Assembly: GCA_026315105.1 (NCBI GenBank)
Contig: CM048750.1
Span: 401,732,502 to 401,796,501, forward strand
Direction: 5' to 3'
DNA: 64,000 nt
From: Locusta migratoria
Taxonomy: Eukaryota; Arthropoda; Insecta; Orthoptera; Acrididae
The translations under genes and the position numbers were made by a program. Below, in pieces: positions 33,682 through 42,736 of this stretch (its first letter is position 1; each line of letters begins with the position of its first letter). The notes under the pieces are model-generated. The model did no database searches. It saw only the letters and a list, made by a program, of their open reading frames with translations, and had not been told where the DNA came from.

Positions 33682-33879
33682 GCTGTGCAGAGCAGCTGAG
33701 TGCATTGACGCACTATACTACTTTGTGCGAAGCCATTCCCCGTTCGGAGTTCGAATCCTCTCTCCAGCATGGACATTTGTGTTGTCTTTAGTATAAGCTA
33801 GTTCAATAGTAGTTTGTAAGTTTAGGGACTGATGACCCTCCACTTAAGTCCCATAAGCTTTACAAACATTTGGACATTT
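33682..33879 (+). mobile_element. tRNA-derived SINE with a different head
   Basis: A perfect 11-bp duplication GAAACTGGTTA (33671-33681 and 33880-33890) fixes the ends. The body and tail (AGTTTGTAAGTTTAGGGACT, CTTAAGTCCCATAAGC) match SINE family 1. The tRNA-like head (GAGTTCGAATCCTCTCTCC as B box region) is unlike the GCCGGCCGCGG head of the other copies. Confidence 0.88.
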
Positions 33880-33890
33880 GAAACTGGTTA

Positions 33891-34366
33891 TTTGAATAAA
33901 TAATAAAGCGACTTGTGGCTGTTTATAAAATGAAATTTAGATTTCAGTAAACTGAAAATGCACAGAGTTGTTATGGAGTTTCAGCAGCAGCTTTCCACAT
34001 GTTCAGTTTACTGGAATCTGGTAAGTTGTAACTCCTTAAACGAACCTTAGACTTGACCCACATACACTAGACTTGACCCATCTAAGGACATACATAAATT
34101 TCAATGACGAGTATCAAGAATACTAAATGTCCCACAATTATTACAATTTATTAATAACCGTAATCATATTACATACAAAAATATACACTTCTATTCGACT
34201 TACACAAAATTACGCTGCCGTCATACTGTCTGCACCTTGTAATAAAATCATCACCCGTTACTGATAAAATGGCATATGATGTCATTGGTGAAGCTGACGG
34301 GTGGTATTGAGTACTGAGTTGACCCATGACTTTGGTATCGTTGTTTTTTGCATAAAATATGGTTTG
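33891..34366. other. Unassigned, with one dispersed terminal motif
   Basis: The minus strand at about 34270-34315 reads ATACCACCCGTCAGCTTCAC, a copy of the motif also found at 17718, 54765 and 59955. No gene was seen. Confidence 0.45.
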
Positions 34367-35052
34367 CAGTAATTTCGTAGAACGCTTGGAAATCGAATTC
34401 AAAACGCTATATATCGATTGAGCTGCCAGATCGTTTTCAGAGCCCGAGCGGCAGCCATGTCTTGTTGTGAATCATTCCGGTGACAATTACAGTTAATTTA
34501 TTGAGTGGACAAGGGTACATCGAGAACCTGCCAATCATAGAGCTGGAAAAGCCACAACAATTACTCCTGAAAATTTTAAAATTCGTCTCGTGGCATAGTG
34601 TCGAATATGTTGCAAACAGAATCATATACAGTGACGGGATTAATTTTTCGTGCCGACCATGAACTAAATAATTAATGCTGTTCCTGCTCTATGGTTGACA
34701 GGGTCTTGATGTACCCTTGTCCGCTAAGCAACTTAACTGTAATCGTCAGCGGAACAATTCATAAAAAAAAGAATACACAGACGCGCGATATACAACACTT
34801 ACACCAAGAAATGTGAAACACCACTTACTTCATTATAAAGATCATTTAGAAGTAATTCGCCTCATTGACAAAATATACTCATCACAAAATATGCACTATC
34901 TTCACACAGCATCCTCAACCGACATGTCAGGATCCCTCAAATGTTTTATACATTGCAGCTCCGTCTGTCCATGCTTCGATATATCGATCTGGCAGCTCGA
35001 TCGATATATAGCGTTCCGAATTCGATTCCCAAGCGTTCTACCAAATTACCTG
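34367..35052. mobile_element. Inverted-repeat DNA element (MITE-like), ~690 bp
   Basis: The ends are inverted copies. The left (34367-34435) begins CAGTAATTTCGTAGAACGC. The right on the minus strand (35052-34985) begins CAGGTAATTTGGTAGAACGC. They agree at about 62 of 68 positions, including GCTATATATCGAT and GAGCTGCCAGATCG. A second pair of arms lies inside (34470-34560 against 34680-34765), sharing GACAAGGGTACATC. No transposase was found. The superfamily is not resolved, although the CAG ends would fit hAT or related groups. Confidence 0.7.
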
Positions 35053-35218
35053 AGGTTCTTTTTTTTTTTTTTTTTTTGTGGTTTTAGGGCGCACAACTTC
35101 TATGGTCATTAGCGCCCAGTCAAAAACATAGATTCGCTATGATCTCAAAAAAAAAAATGGTGACTGTCAGAACATCAAGAAGAGGCTAAAAACGAAGGAT
35201 AAAAGACAATTAAAAGGG

Positions 35219-38200
35219 TTAAATATCCTTGGATAAGTTGGCCAAGTTGATAAAACGCAAAACTCGAGCGTCATCAGCTAAAATTTCCTCCAGAGTAGAC
35301 GGAAATTGAAGGGCTACACGGAGATGATTAAAATTAACACAAGACAGTAAAACAAGTCGCACGGTCAGCAGTACACCGCAGGAGCACAGCGGTGCAGTGT
35401 CGGCGGACAGCAAGTGACGGTGGCTGAAACGGCAGTGACCGATCCGCAACCGGGCCAGGATGACCTCCTCCCGCCGAGAGGGGCGTGAGGAGGTCCTCCA
35501 AGCGGTCGGGATCGGTTTTACAGTTCGCAATTTATTGTTGGACATTGAAAACCACGCATTGTGCCATTGCGACACGATACTCCGGCGGAGAGCCCGTTGA
35601 ACATCGTCAGATGGGACGCAAAAGCTAGCCACGCGAGGTAAAAGAGCTGTGGCCTTGGCCGCTATGTCGGCGGTCTCATTCCCGGGCACACCTACGTGGC
35701 CAGGGACCCACAGGAAAGAAACGTGACAGCTGTCATCTGCTAGCAACTGGAGGGAGCGTTGGATCCGATACACGAGAGGATGGTTCGACAAAGGGTCCTT
35801 AAGACTCTGCAGGGCACTAAGGGAGTCCGAACAGATGGCATAGAAAGGTTGGCGGTGGCGGCAGGTGTACAAAACGGCCTGGTGGAGGGCAAAAAGCTCA
35901 GTCGTGAAGTTAGAGCACCGGTCAGGGAGCTTGTACTGGAAACGGTTGTCCTCGACGACGAAGGCAGATCCGACACCGGCAGTGCTCTTGGAACCATCAG
36001 TGTAAATAAATACGGCATTATCGAACCGCGAACGGAGTTCGACAAGCATCGAGCGGTATACCAAATCTGGAGTGTTCTCCTTGAGGAGCGAACTGAGTTC
36101 AAGGTGAGTGTGAACCTGGGCCTGATGCCACGGTGGCAATGGGCTTTCGCTCAACCGAAAGGTGGAAGGAAGGGTAAAATCGAGCCGCTGTAGCAGGCGG
36201 CGAAACCGAACTCCAGGTGGAAGTAAGGCAATCGCAGACAACTGATATTGGCGATCGAGTAAGTCGTCAAAAAATAATCGGTAAGATGGATGGTTGGGCA
36301 TCGACCGCAAGCGGCATGCGTACCGACACAAGAGTATGTCACGTCGAGTGGTCAAGGGTAATACAGCAGCCTCGGCATACAGACTTTCAACAGGGCTGGT
36401 ATAAAATGCACCGGTCGCCAGACGTAATCCCCGATGGTGAATAGAGTCGAGACGGCGGAGAATCGACGGCCGTGCAGAAGAGTATACAAGGCTTCCGTAG
36501 TCGAGCTTCGACTGAACAATGGCCTGGTAAAGGTGAAGCAGGACGGTACGATCCGCTACCCATGGCGTGCCACTGAGGACACGAAGAACGTTAAGGGATC
36601 GAGCACAACGGGCAGCCAGGTAGGACCAGCAAAGTTTACGATCCAACATGAGTCCCAAGAATTTCGTAGTCTCCACGAAAGGAAGAGCAACAGGGCCGAG
36701 ACGTAGAGAAGGTGGAAGAAATTCCTTGTATCTCCAGAAATTGATACACACAGTTTTCTCAGTGGAGAATCGGAAGCCGTTTGCGATGCTCCAGGAATAT
36801 AGACGGTCAAGACAGCGTTGAAGAGAACGCTCCAAGAGACACGTCCGCTGGGCGCTGCAATAAATTGCGAAATCGTCAACAAAAAGAGATCCGGAGACGT
36901 CGGCTGAAAGGCAATCTACGATCGGATTGATTGCAATGGCAATGAGCGCCACACTTAAGACGGTGCCCTGTGGTACCCCATTCTCCTGGCAAAAGGTATC
37001 TGACAACACAGAGCCCACCCGTACCCGGAACTTGCGATCCGCCAAAAACGCTTGAATGAAAAGAGGAAGGCGGCCCCGAAGGCCCCATCTGTGCAATTTG
37101 CGGAGAATGCCCGCTCTCCAACAGGTATCGTATGCCTTCTCCAAGTCGAAGAACACTGCTACTGTTTGACGCTTCTTTAGAAAGTTGTTCATAACGAAGG
37201 TCGACAACGTAACGAGGTGATCAGCAGCAGAGCGGTGTCGACGAAAACCGCATTGGATATTTGTCAGGAGGCGGCGAGATTCGAGGAGCCAGACCAACCG
37301 AGAGTTAACCATGCGTTCCATCACCTTACAGACACAGCTCGTCAGAGAAATAGGACGATAGCTGGAAGGAAGATGTTTGTCCTTCCCTGGTTTGGGGATG
37401 GGGACAACAATGGCTTCACGCCAACTTGTGGGAACATGACCTTCAGTCCATATGCGATTGTAGGTACTGAGAAGAAAACACTTGCCCGCAGGAGAGAGGT
37501 TCTTCAGCATGTCAATATGAATGGAATCGGGCCCGGGAGCAGAAGATCGGGACAGGGCGAGAGCACGGTCTAGCTCCTGCATGGTGAAGGCGACGTTATA
37601 ATTTTCACGATTAAAAGAGTGGAAAGAAGGCGGCCGTGCCTCCTCTACCTGTTTGCGAGGGAGAAAGGCAGGGTGGTAATGGGCAGAGCTCGAAACCTCC
37701 GCAAAGAAACGGCCCAATGCGTTGGAAACGTCAGAGGGGTCCACGAGGACTGCGTTCTCCACGGTCAGGCCAGGAATCGGGGAGTTTACCTTGATGCCTG
37801 ATAAACGGCGTAGGCCACGCCAAACAAACGTGGAGGGAGTAAAACGGTTAAAAGAAGTAGTAAAAGCAGTCCAGCAAGCTTTCTTGCTGCCGTTTATGAT
37901 ACGACGGCATTGCGCTCTCATACGTTTATAATGTATGCAATTCTCCAAAGTCGGGTGGCGGCGGAAGGTGCGTAAAGCGCGGCACCGGGCTCTAAGCGCG
38001 TCGCGGCAGGCTGCAGTCCACCAAGGGACCTGGACACGACGTGGAGAAGAGGAGGTACGAGGTATGGAACGTTCGGCAGCTGTGAGAATAACCTCTGTGA
38101 GGTAGTCGACCTGACTGTCACAGGTGCAAAAATTCCAATCGTGAAAAACAGCCATGGAAGAATAAAGCCCCCAGTCGGCTAGAGAAATGTTCCAACTGGT

Positions 38201-38878
38201 GGGACGAGGAGATGGGGAATGATGCAGAAAGTGGATGATACAGGGGAAATGGTCACTCAAGTACGTGTCAGAAAGTGCATACCACTCAAACCGACCGGCA
38301 AGCTCAGGAGTGCATATTGCGAGGTCTATATGGGAATAAGTGTGTGTTGTGTCTGAAAGGAAGGTCGGTGCACCGGTGTTGAGGCAGACAAGATCGAGGT
38401 GTTGGAGAAGGTCCACCAAAAGGGAGCCTCTCGGACAAGGTGCCGGAGAGCCCCATAGGGGGTGGTGGGCATTAAAGTCGCCTATCAACACGAAAGGTGA
38501 AGGGAGCTGATCAACAAGGTGTAGCACATCTGCCCTAGTAAGGGCAGATGACGATGGCGAATAAATATTACAGAGGGAGAAGGTAAATGTGGATAGGGTG
38601 ATGCGGACGGCAACTGCCTGTAGGTGAGTATGCAACGAAATGGGATGGTAATAGACATCGTCTCGAAGGAGCATCAGAACCCCTCCATGGGCTGGGATAC
38701 CTTCCACGGGTGGCAGGTCGAACCGCACAGAGGTGTAGTGTGAAAAGTCTGCACGATCACGTGGAAACAACTTAGTTTCTTGGAGGCAGACGACAAGCGG
38801 GCAGTGCAATCGAAGGAGTAGTTTTAATTCCTCCCGATTGGAACGAATGCCGCGAATATTCCATTGAAGGAGCGCCAT
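35219..38878 (-). CDS. LINE ORF2: endonuclease, reverse transcriptase, RNase H
   Basis: The protein has 1,219 residues from the ATG at 38878 (MALLQWNIRGIRSN). The frame is open 90 bases further up, but this Met starts the endonuclease and lies 50 bases after the ORF1 stop. Endonuclease: LQETKL, GDFNAHHPLWGS, HIDLAIC and SDHFPC in the first ~240 residues nick the target. RT: APGPDSIHIDML, SYRPISLT, FFDLEKAYD, GVPQGTVLS and FVDDFAIY hold the catalytic aspartates. RNase H: YTDGSKS, ELFALHQAV, CSDSLSAL and GHVGVPGNETAD have D-E-D-D in order. The C-terminal zinc motif reads CSCGVLLTVRLVLLSC and lacks the usual His. ORF2 drives target-primed reverse transcription. It may be active apart from the zinc motif. 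Confidence 0.93.
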   Translation of the reverse strand: MALLQWNIRGIRSNREELKLLLRLHCPLVVCLQETKLFPRDRADFSHYTSVRFDLPPVEGIPAHGGVLMLLRDDVYYHPISLHTHLQAVAVRITLSTFTFSLCNIYSPSSSALTRADVLHLVDQLPSPFVLIGDFNAHHPLWGSPAPCPRGSLLVDLLQHLDLVCLNTGAPTFLSDTTHTYSHIDLAICTPELAGRFEWYALSDTYLSDHFPCIIHFLHHSPSPRPTSWNISLADWGLYSSMAVFHDWNFCTCDSQVDYLTEVILTAAERSIPRTSSSPRRVQVPWWTAACRDALRARCRALRTFRRHPTLENCIHYKRMRAQCRRIINGSKKACWTAFTTSFNRFTPSTFVWRGLRRLSGIKVNSPIPGLTVENAVLVDPSDVSNALGRFFAEVSSSAHYHPAFLPRKQVEEARPPSFHSFNRENYNVAFTMQELDRALALSRSSAPGPDSIHIDMLKNLSPAGKCFLLSTYNRIWTEGHVPTSWREAIVVPIPKPGKDKHLPSSYRPISLTSCVCKVMERMVNSRLVWLLESRRLLTNIQCGFRRHRSAADHLVTLSTFVMNNFLKKRQTVAVFFDLEKAYDTCWRAGILRKLHRWGLRGRLPLFIQAFLADRKFRVRVGSVLSDTFCQENGVPQGTVLSVALIAIAINPIVDCLSADVSGSLFVDDFAIYCSAQRTCLLERSLQRCLDRLYSWSIANGFRFSTEKTVCINFWRYKEFLPPSLRLGPVALPFVETTKFLGLMLDRKLCWSYLAARCARSLNVLRVLSGTPWVADRTVLLHLYQAIVQSKLDYGSLVYSSARPSILRRLDSIHHRGLRLATGAFYTSPVESLYAEAAVLPLTTRRDILLCRYACRLRSMPNHPSYRLFFDDLLDRQYQLSAIALLPPGVRFRRLLQRLDFTLPSTFRLSESPLPPWHQAQVHTHLELSSLLKENTPDLVYRSMLVELRSRFDNAVFIYTDGSKSTAGVGSAFVVEDNRFQYKLPDRCSNFTTELFALHQAVLYTCRHRQPFYAICSDSLSALQSLKDPLSNHPLVYRIQRSLQLLADDSCHVSFLWVPGHVGVPGNETADIAAKATALLPRVASFCVPSDDVQRALRRSIVSQWHNAWFSMSNNKLRTVKPIPTAWRTSSRPSRREEVILARLRIGHCRFSHRHLLSADTAPLCSCGVLLTVRLVLLSCVNFNHLRVALQFPSTLEEILADDARVLRFINLANLSKDI

Positions 38879-38927
38879 GCTAAAAAATGAGAGAAGAAAA
38901 GAAGATAAAAGGAACAAGCAGATGGGG

Positions 38928-40314
38928 TCACCTCGACGGCCGCTGAGGACCGGACTTCGAGGGAGCACTGCTATCGCAATCTAGTGGGAAAGGGTCATGT
39001 TCCATTGGTTCGATCGCCGCGTCTGCCACCTCCTGGAGTTGATCAGGAGGGGCAGCTTCCACCGCCGGTAAACGGCCGGGTGCCCGACAGACGGAGCGTC
39101 CCGGTGAAACAGAAGACGGCCGAGGCCGGCAACTGTTGGATGGCGTGACCGAAGAGTCACGCCTCGGCGGGGAAGGGGGGGGGCTATTTTTTCTGGAAGC
39201 CTTCTTAGAAGTATGACAGGTGGAAGATGGGGTTGACGATTGAGAAGTCTGAGTCTTCAGAAAATCTTCACGGACTGGTTCTTTTTTTGAACTCCGGGCA
39301 GCAGATTTGGGTGCCCGGGATGTGTGTGAACTGGTCGACGAATTCGTTGTAGAACGGGCAGAAGGGATGGGAGAGGTGGAACGAGCAATCTTCGGGCTAG
39401 CCGACCTGACGACAGTGTCACAGAACGTTAGATCGCAAGTCTGGATGCCTACCTCCTTAGTTGGTCGAGGGGAGACGAGGACCTGGGTGAAGGTACCTGA
39501 TGGGAGTACAGCGGGCTTCCTACTAGCTAATAATTTCCGAGCGGCATAAGTGGAGACCTTTTCCTTCACGCGAATCTCTTGGATGACCCGCTCTTCTTTA
39601 TAAACAGGGCAGTCCCGTGAAGAAGCAGCATGGTCACCCATGCAATTAATGCAGCGAGGGGATGGAGGTTGACATTCACCTTCATGAGCGTCTCTGCCAC
39701 AGGTGGCACACTTGGCTGCATTTGGACAAGATTTACTTGTATGGTTGTACCTTTGACAATGGAAGCAGCGTGTAGGATTTGGTATGTACGGGCGAACGGA
39801 AATGACTTCGTAGCCCGCTTTCACTTTTGATGGTAGGTCAACCCTGTCAAAAGTTAAGAAGACAGTACAGGTCGGCACGAGGTCATTGTTGACCTTTTTC
39901 ATCACGCGATGAACAGCTGTGACTCCCTGATCTGACATATAGTTCAATATCTCCTCGTCTAGAGAACACTACCCCCCGCGAAGAGTTGAGGGGGCGGTGA
40001 GCCTCCACCTTCACAGGGAAAGTATGTACAAGTGTAGCTCGAAGTAACTTCTGCACCTGGAACGCATTCTCTATTTCGAGTAACAAGGTCCCGTTGCGCT
40101 GCCTGGAGCAGGTCTTGAAGGGACCTGCGATCGCATCGACACCCTTCTGAATGATAAACGGATTGACTGAAGAAAAATCCTTATCGTCGGTACATGAAAC
40201 CACCAGGAACTTTGGAATGTTAGGCAATGCCTTTTGCGGCTGAGAATCATGTTTCCGCTTATGGGTCAGGGTTATAGTTGATGTGGGAGGTTTCATGGTG
40301 GAGGTGTCCCCCAT
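38928..40314 (-). pseudogene. LINE ORF1 (gag-like, CCHC knuckles), one frameshift
   Basis: ORF1 starts at 40314 (MGDTSTMKPPTSTITLTHKR) and runs to about 39960. There the reading moves to the frame of 39947-38928, between GVVFSR and EEILNYMSDQGV. A small indel there is the only visible break. The second part has three cysteine clusters (CFHCQRYNHTSKSC, CATCGRDAHEGEC, CINCMGDHAASSRDC), as in I-type ORF1 nucleic-acid-binding proteins, then a Ser/Pro-rich tail. ORF1 coats the LINE RNA. Its end overlaps the upstream open part of ORF2 by 41 bases. Confidence 0.88.
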
Positions 40315-40930
40315 GATTACCGGCGTCTCCGATGGCGCGCTCCTTCCTTGTGGGGGCCCTCACTGAGGGCGCACCCGCCTTAGGTGACTGTTCGCACCTC
40401 AGGTCACACCTCCCGAGAACGGACGGAGGGACCAATTGGCATGTTCGGAAGGTATCAGCTCGGGTAATCACCCCTCCCTGGGCCCGGCCTTTACCGGGGG
40501 GTACGTACGTGCCCTACATGTCTACCCGGGGTGGGGAGTTACGCCTTACCCCGTCACCGGCTACACAGAGCGTGGGTCGACCTTCAGACACGCACAGGGA
40601 GGAAAGAAATGAGGAAGGAGAGAAAGGGATGTAGGAGGAAGAAGAATCTCAAATGGAGATTAAAGGGTGAGTCGAGAACAAGGAGAAAGGAAAAAGAGGG
40701 GAAGGCTGAAGAACAGGAAACAAAGAGGACCAAGAAGAGAAGACAGAGGTAGCGAAAAAGAAACCTTGGACTAATGAAAAAAACGCCCGTCTCCGGGCGA
40801 AGGCACAAACCGGGGGGGAAGAGGGAAGCGGCCTGGGACGGAAGAAAGGTCGCTTCGGCTCGGGGCCCCGTGCGCGCCACACACGTACCCACAAAAGAGC
40901 TGTGGGTCCCCTGGGGGGTACCTGAGGTTC

Positions 40931-42728
40931 GTTCGAAGAGCTGCATGGATGCAGATCCTGCAGCAGCAATGCAGGCACTACTGCGCATGCACTGCGAGGA
41001 TGACGTCACATGCCGTGCATGCTGCCGGAGCTCTTCGAATACTAACCTGCAGCCTGCAGTTTGCGTATCACGTGTGTGCTCACTTGTTCTGTGTAGCATA
41101 AGAGAGCGATGTATTGTGCCAGCGTCTAAAAGTAAATTACTGTCTTACGTTTAAGGAATTGAAGTGTTCGTGTAATAGTTTTGTTTATTTCCGTGTAATC
41201 CAGTTTGAAAATTACCATATTAAGTCTTCCTTTATTTGCAGGCGCGGAATTTTTAAAGTTCCAACCTCCCGAATCCGCACCTACTCTTGTACCTAAACAG
41301 TTACCTGCACAAGAATAGGAACCACCTACACAGGAATCGGTGTGGAGCACGGACGCCACATTAGCGTTAATAGAGTTTTACGAGAATAATAAAGAAACAC
41401 CTGAAAATGTTCTACAAATTCATCTTACGAATACTGTGGAACCACATATTCACTTTTCTGCCTTGTATTTCGGCGCAAAATTTCATCGAAATCGTCATCA
41501 CTGGACACAAAATCTGAATCGCTCAACATTTGGAACAAATGGAATTGGCAAATGCTCTTGTAACTATATTTGGTTGTGTGGCCATCTTCCGCAGCGGCTA
41601 TTAAAGTCGAGTATATTACGTAATCCAGCTTATGCTGACTGCAATTAACGACATTTGTTTTACGCTAGACGCGTTTCGATTTTTATTTTAAAATCATCTT
41701 CTGTGGTCTGTAAATGATGTAAAGGTTTGTTTATATTCATAGATTGAAGACAGTTTAAAAAAAGTGTATGCACATTAGGCCTATGTGTTTTTAAATTTAT
41801 ATTCGGTCTACTCACGGTGTTGTCTCTTCTTTACATCTCACTACTGTTTTTCCGACTTGTTGGCTGGGTTGGTTAGTTCCTGACGTGTGTTTTTCGGTTT
41901 GTACGGCACTTTTCGCCTGTTTTTGTGGCGTTTCTTCCGTTTCATTTATTATCACTTCAGTTAAAACAGGTGAAAAGTCCGTACACTACCGTAAAATGCA
42001 CGTCAGGAACCAAACAACATCAGACAACAAGACGGAAAACAGTAGTGAGATGTAAAGAAGAGACAACTCCTTGAGTAGATCGAATATCAATTTAAAAACG
42101 CATAGGACTAACGTACACAAAGTTGTTTTTTTTAACTGTTTTTAATCTACGCATACAAAACAAACTGTACAACCTTTATATCATTTACAGTCCACTGAAG
42201 ATGCTTTTAAAATAAAAAGCGAAACACTTCTGGTGTAAAACAAATGTCTTTAATTTCAGTCTGCATAAGACGAATTACCTATTATAGACAATTTTGTTCT
42301 TCTAATTTTTAGAGGTGATTTCATACAAACAAAAATAATACTTATAAAATAAAATACTAATACATCAATATACACAAACAAATAACGAACTTCCTTTAAC
42401 AAACAGTAGAAGAAACGCAGAACGACAGAAGTAACATGTAGTACACTTATATACTACAACGCCGTGGATTTCCGAAAACTTTGAAGAAAGGGCTTCTTAT
42501 GCCCCCACTACAAGCCCGAGAGTTATGCGCATGCGCGAGTCTGGCTGCATGAGCTGCAGGGAAAATTTCCTCCTGCAGCTCCTGCCTGCATGGGCTGCAG
42601 GCCTGCAGCTCTTCCAACAGCCGGCAGACTGCAGGCGGGCTGCAGGAGCGGCGCCTGCAGCTCTTCAAACACGACTTTTCGTACTGCGCATGCGCTGCAG
42701 CATGACTGCAGCTCTTCAAACGAACCTC
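40931..42728. mobile_element. GC-ended inverted-repeat element with repeated GAAGAGCTGCAG motifs
   Basis: The left end (GAGGTTCGTTCGAAGAGCTG, just across the LINE duplication) and the right end on the minus strand (GAGGTTCGTTTGAAGAGCTG, from 42728) are inverted copies for about 35 bp. Both ends are GC-rich and hold several CTGCAGCTCTTC / GAAGAGCTGCAG words in both directions (about 40935, 41032, 42611, 42657 and 42708). The interior has a fold-back (41612-42282). It also has a frame fragment VWSTDATLALIEFYENNKE at about 41340-41395, preceded by an acceptor-like TTTATTTGCAG; this resembles the start of a Myb/MADF-like DNA-binding domain. The superfamily was not determined. Confidence 0.6.
41612..42282. 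repeat. Fold-back inverted repeat, arms ~315 bp
   Basis: The left arm 41612-41924 is inverted in the right arm 41963-42282 with a ~38-base spacer. Matching words include GACATTTGTTTTAC, TTGTCTCTTCTTTACATCTC and CACTACTGTTTT. I judge identity to be roughly 80 percent by eye. It sits in the middle of the GC-ended element. No coding sequence was seen. Confidence 0.8.
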
Positions 42729-42736
42729 TGGTTTGC

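Larger units (their letters stand above)
35059..40918 (-). mobile_element. Full-length I-clade LINE
   Basis: A 12-bp duplication TACCTGAGGTTC (35047-35058 and 40919-40930) brackets the element. The minus strand has a ~600-base GC-rich leader (40918-40315), ORF1, ORF2, a short 3' UTR and a poly(A) tail of about 20 (35059-35079). ORF2 has endonuclease, RT and RNase H in one frame without a stop. The perfect duplication and open ORF2 make this the youngest insertion in the window. The I-clade label comes from the three CCHC-type knuckles in ORF1 plus an RNase H domain in ORF2. A related Jockey-group clade is possible. Confidence 0.92.

Noticed and set aside
35759..36193. 144-residue plus-strand frame, with others up to 37931
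   Set aside because: These are antisense shadows of the intact LINE ORF2 on the minus strand.
40332..41154. Several frames of 100-170 residues in the GC-rich stretch
   Set aside because: They lie in the LINE leader and in the GC-rich end of the neighbouring element; low-complexity composition explains the open frames.
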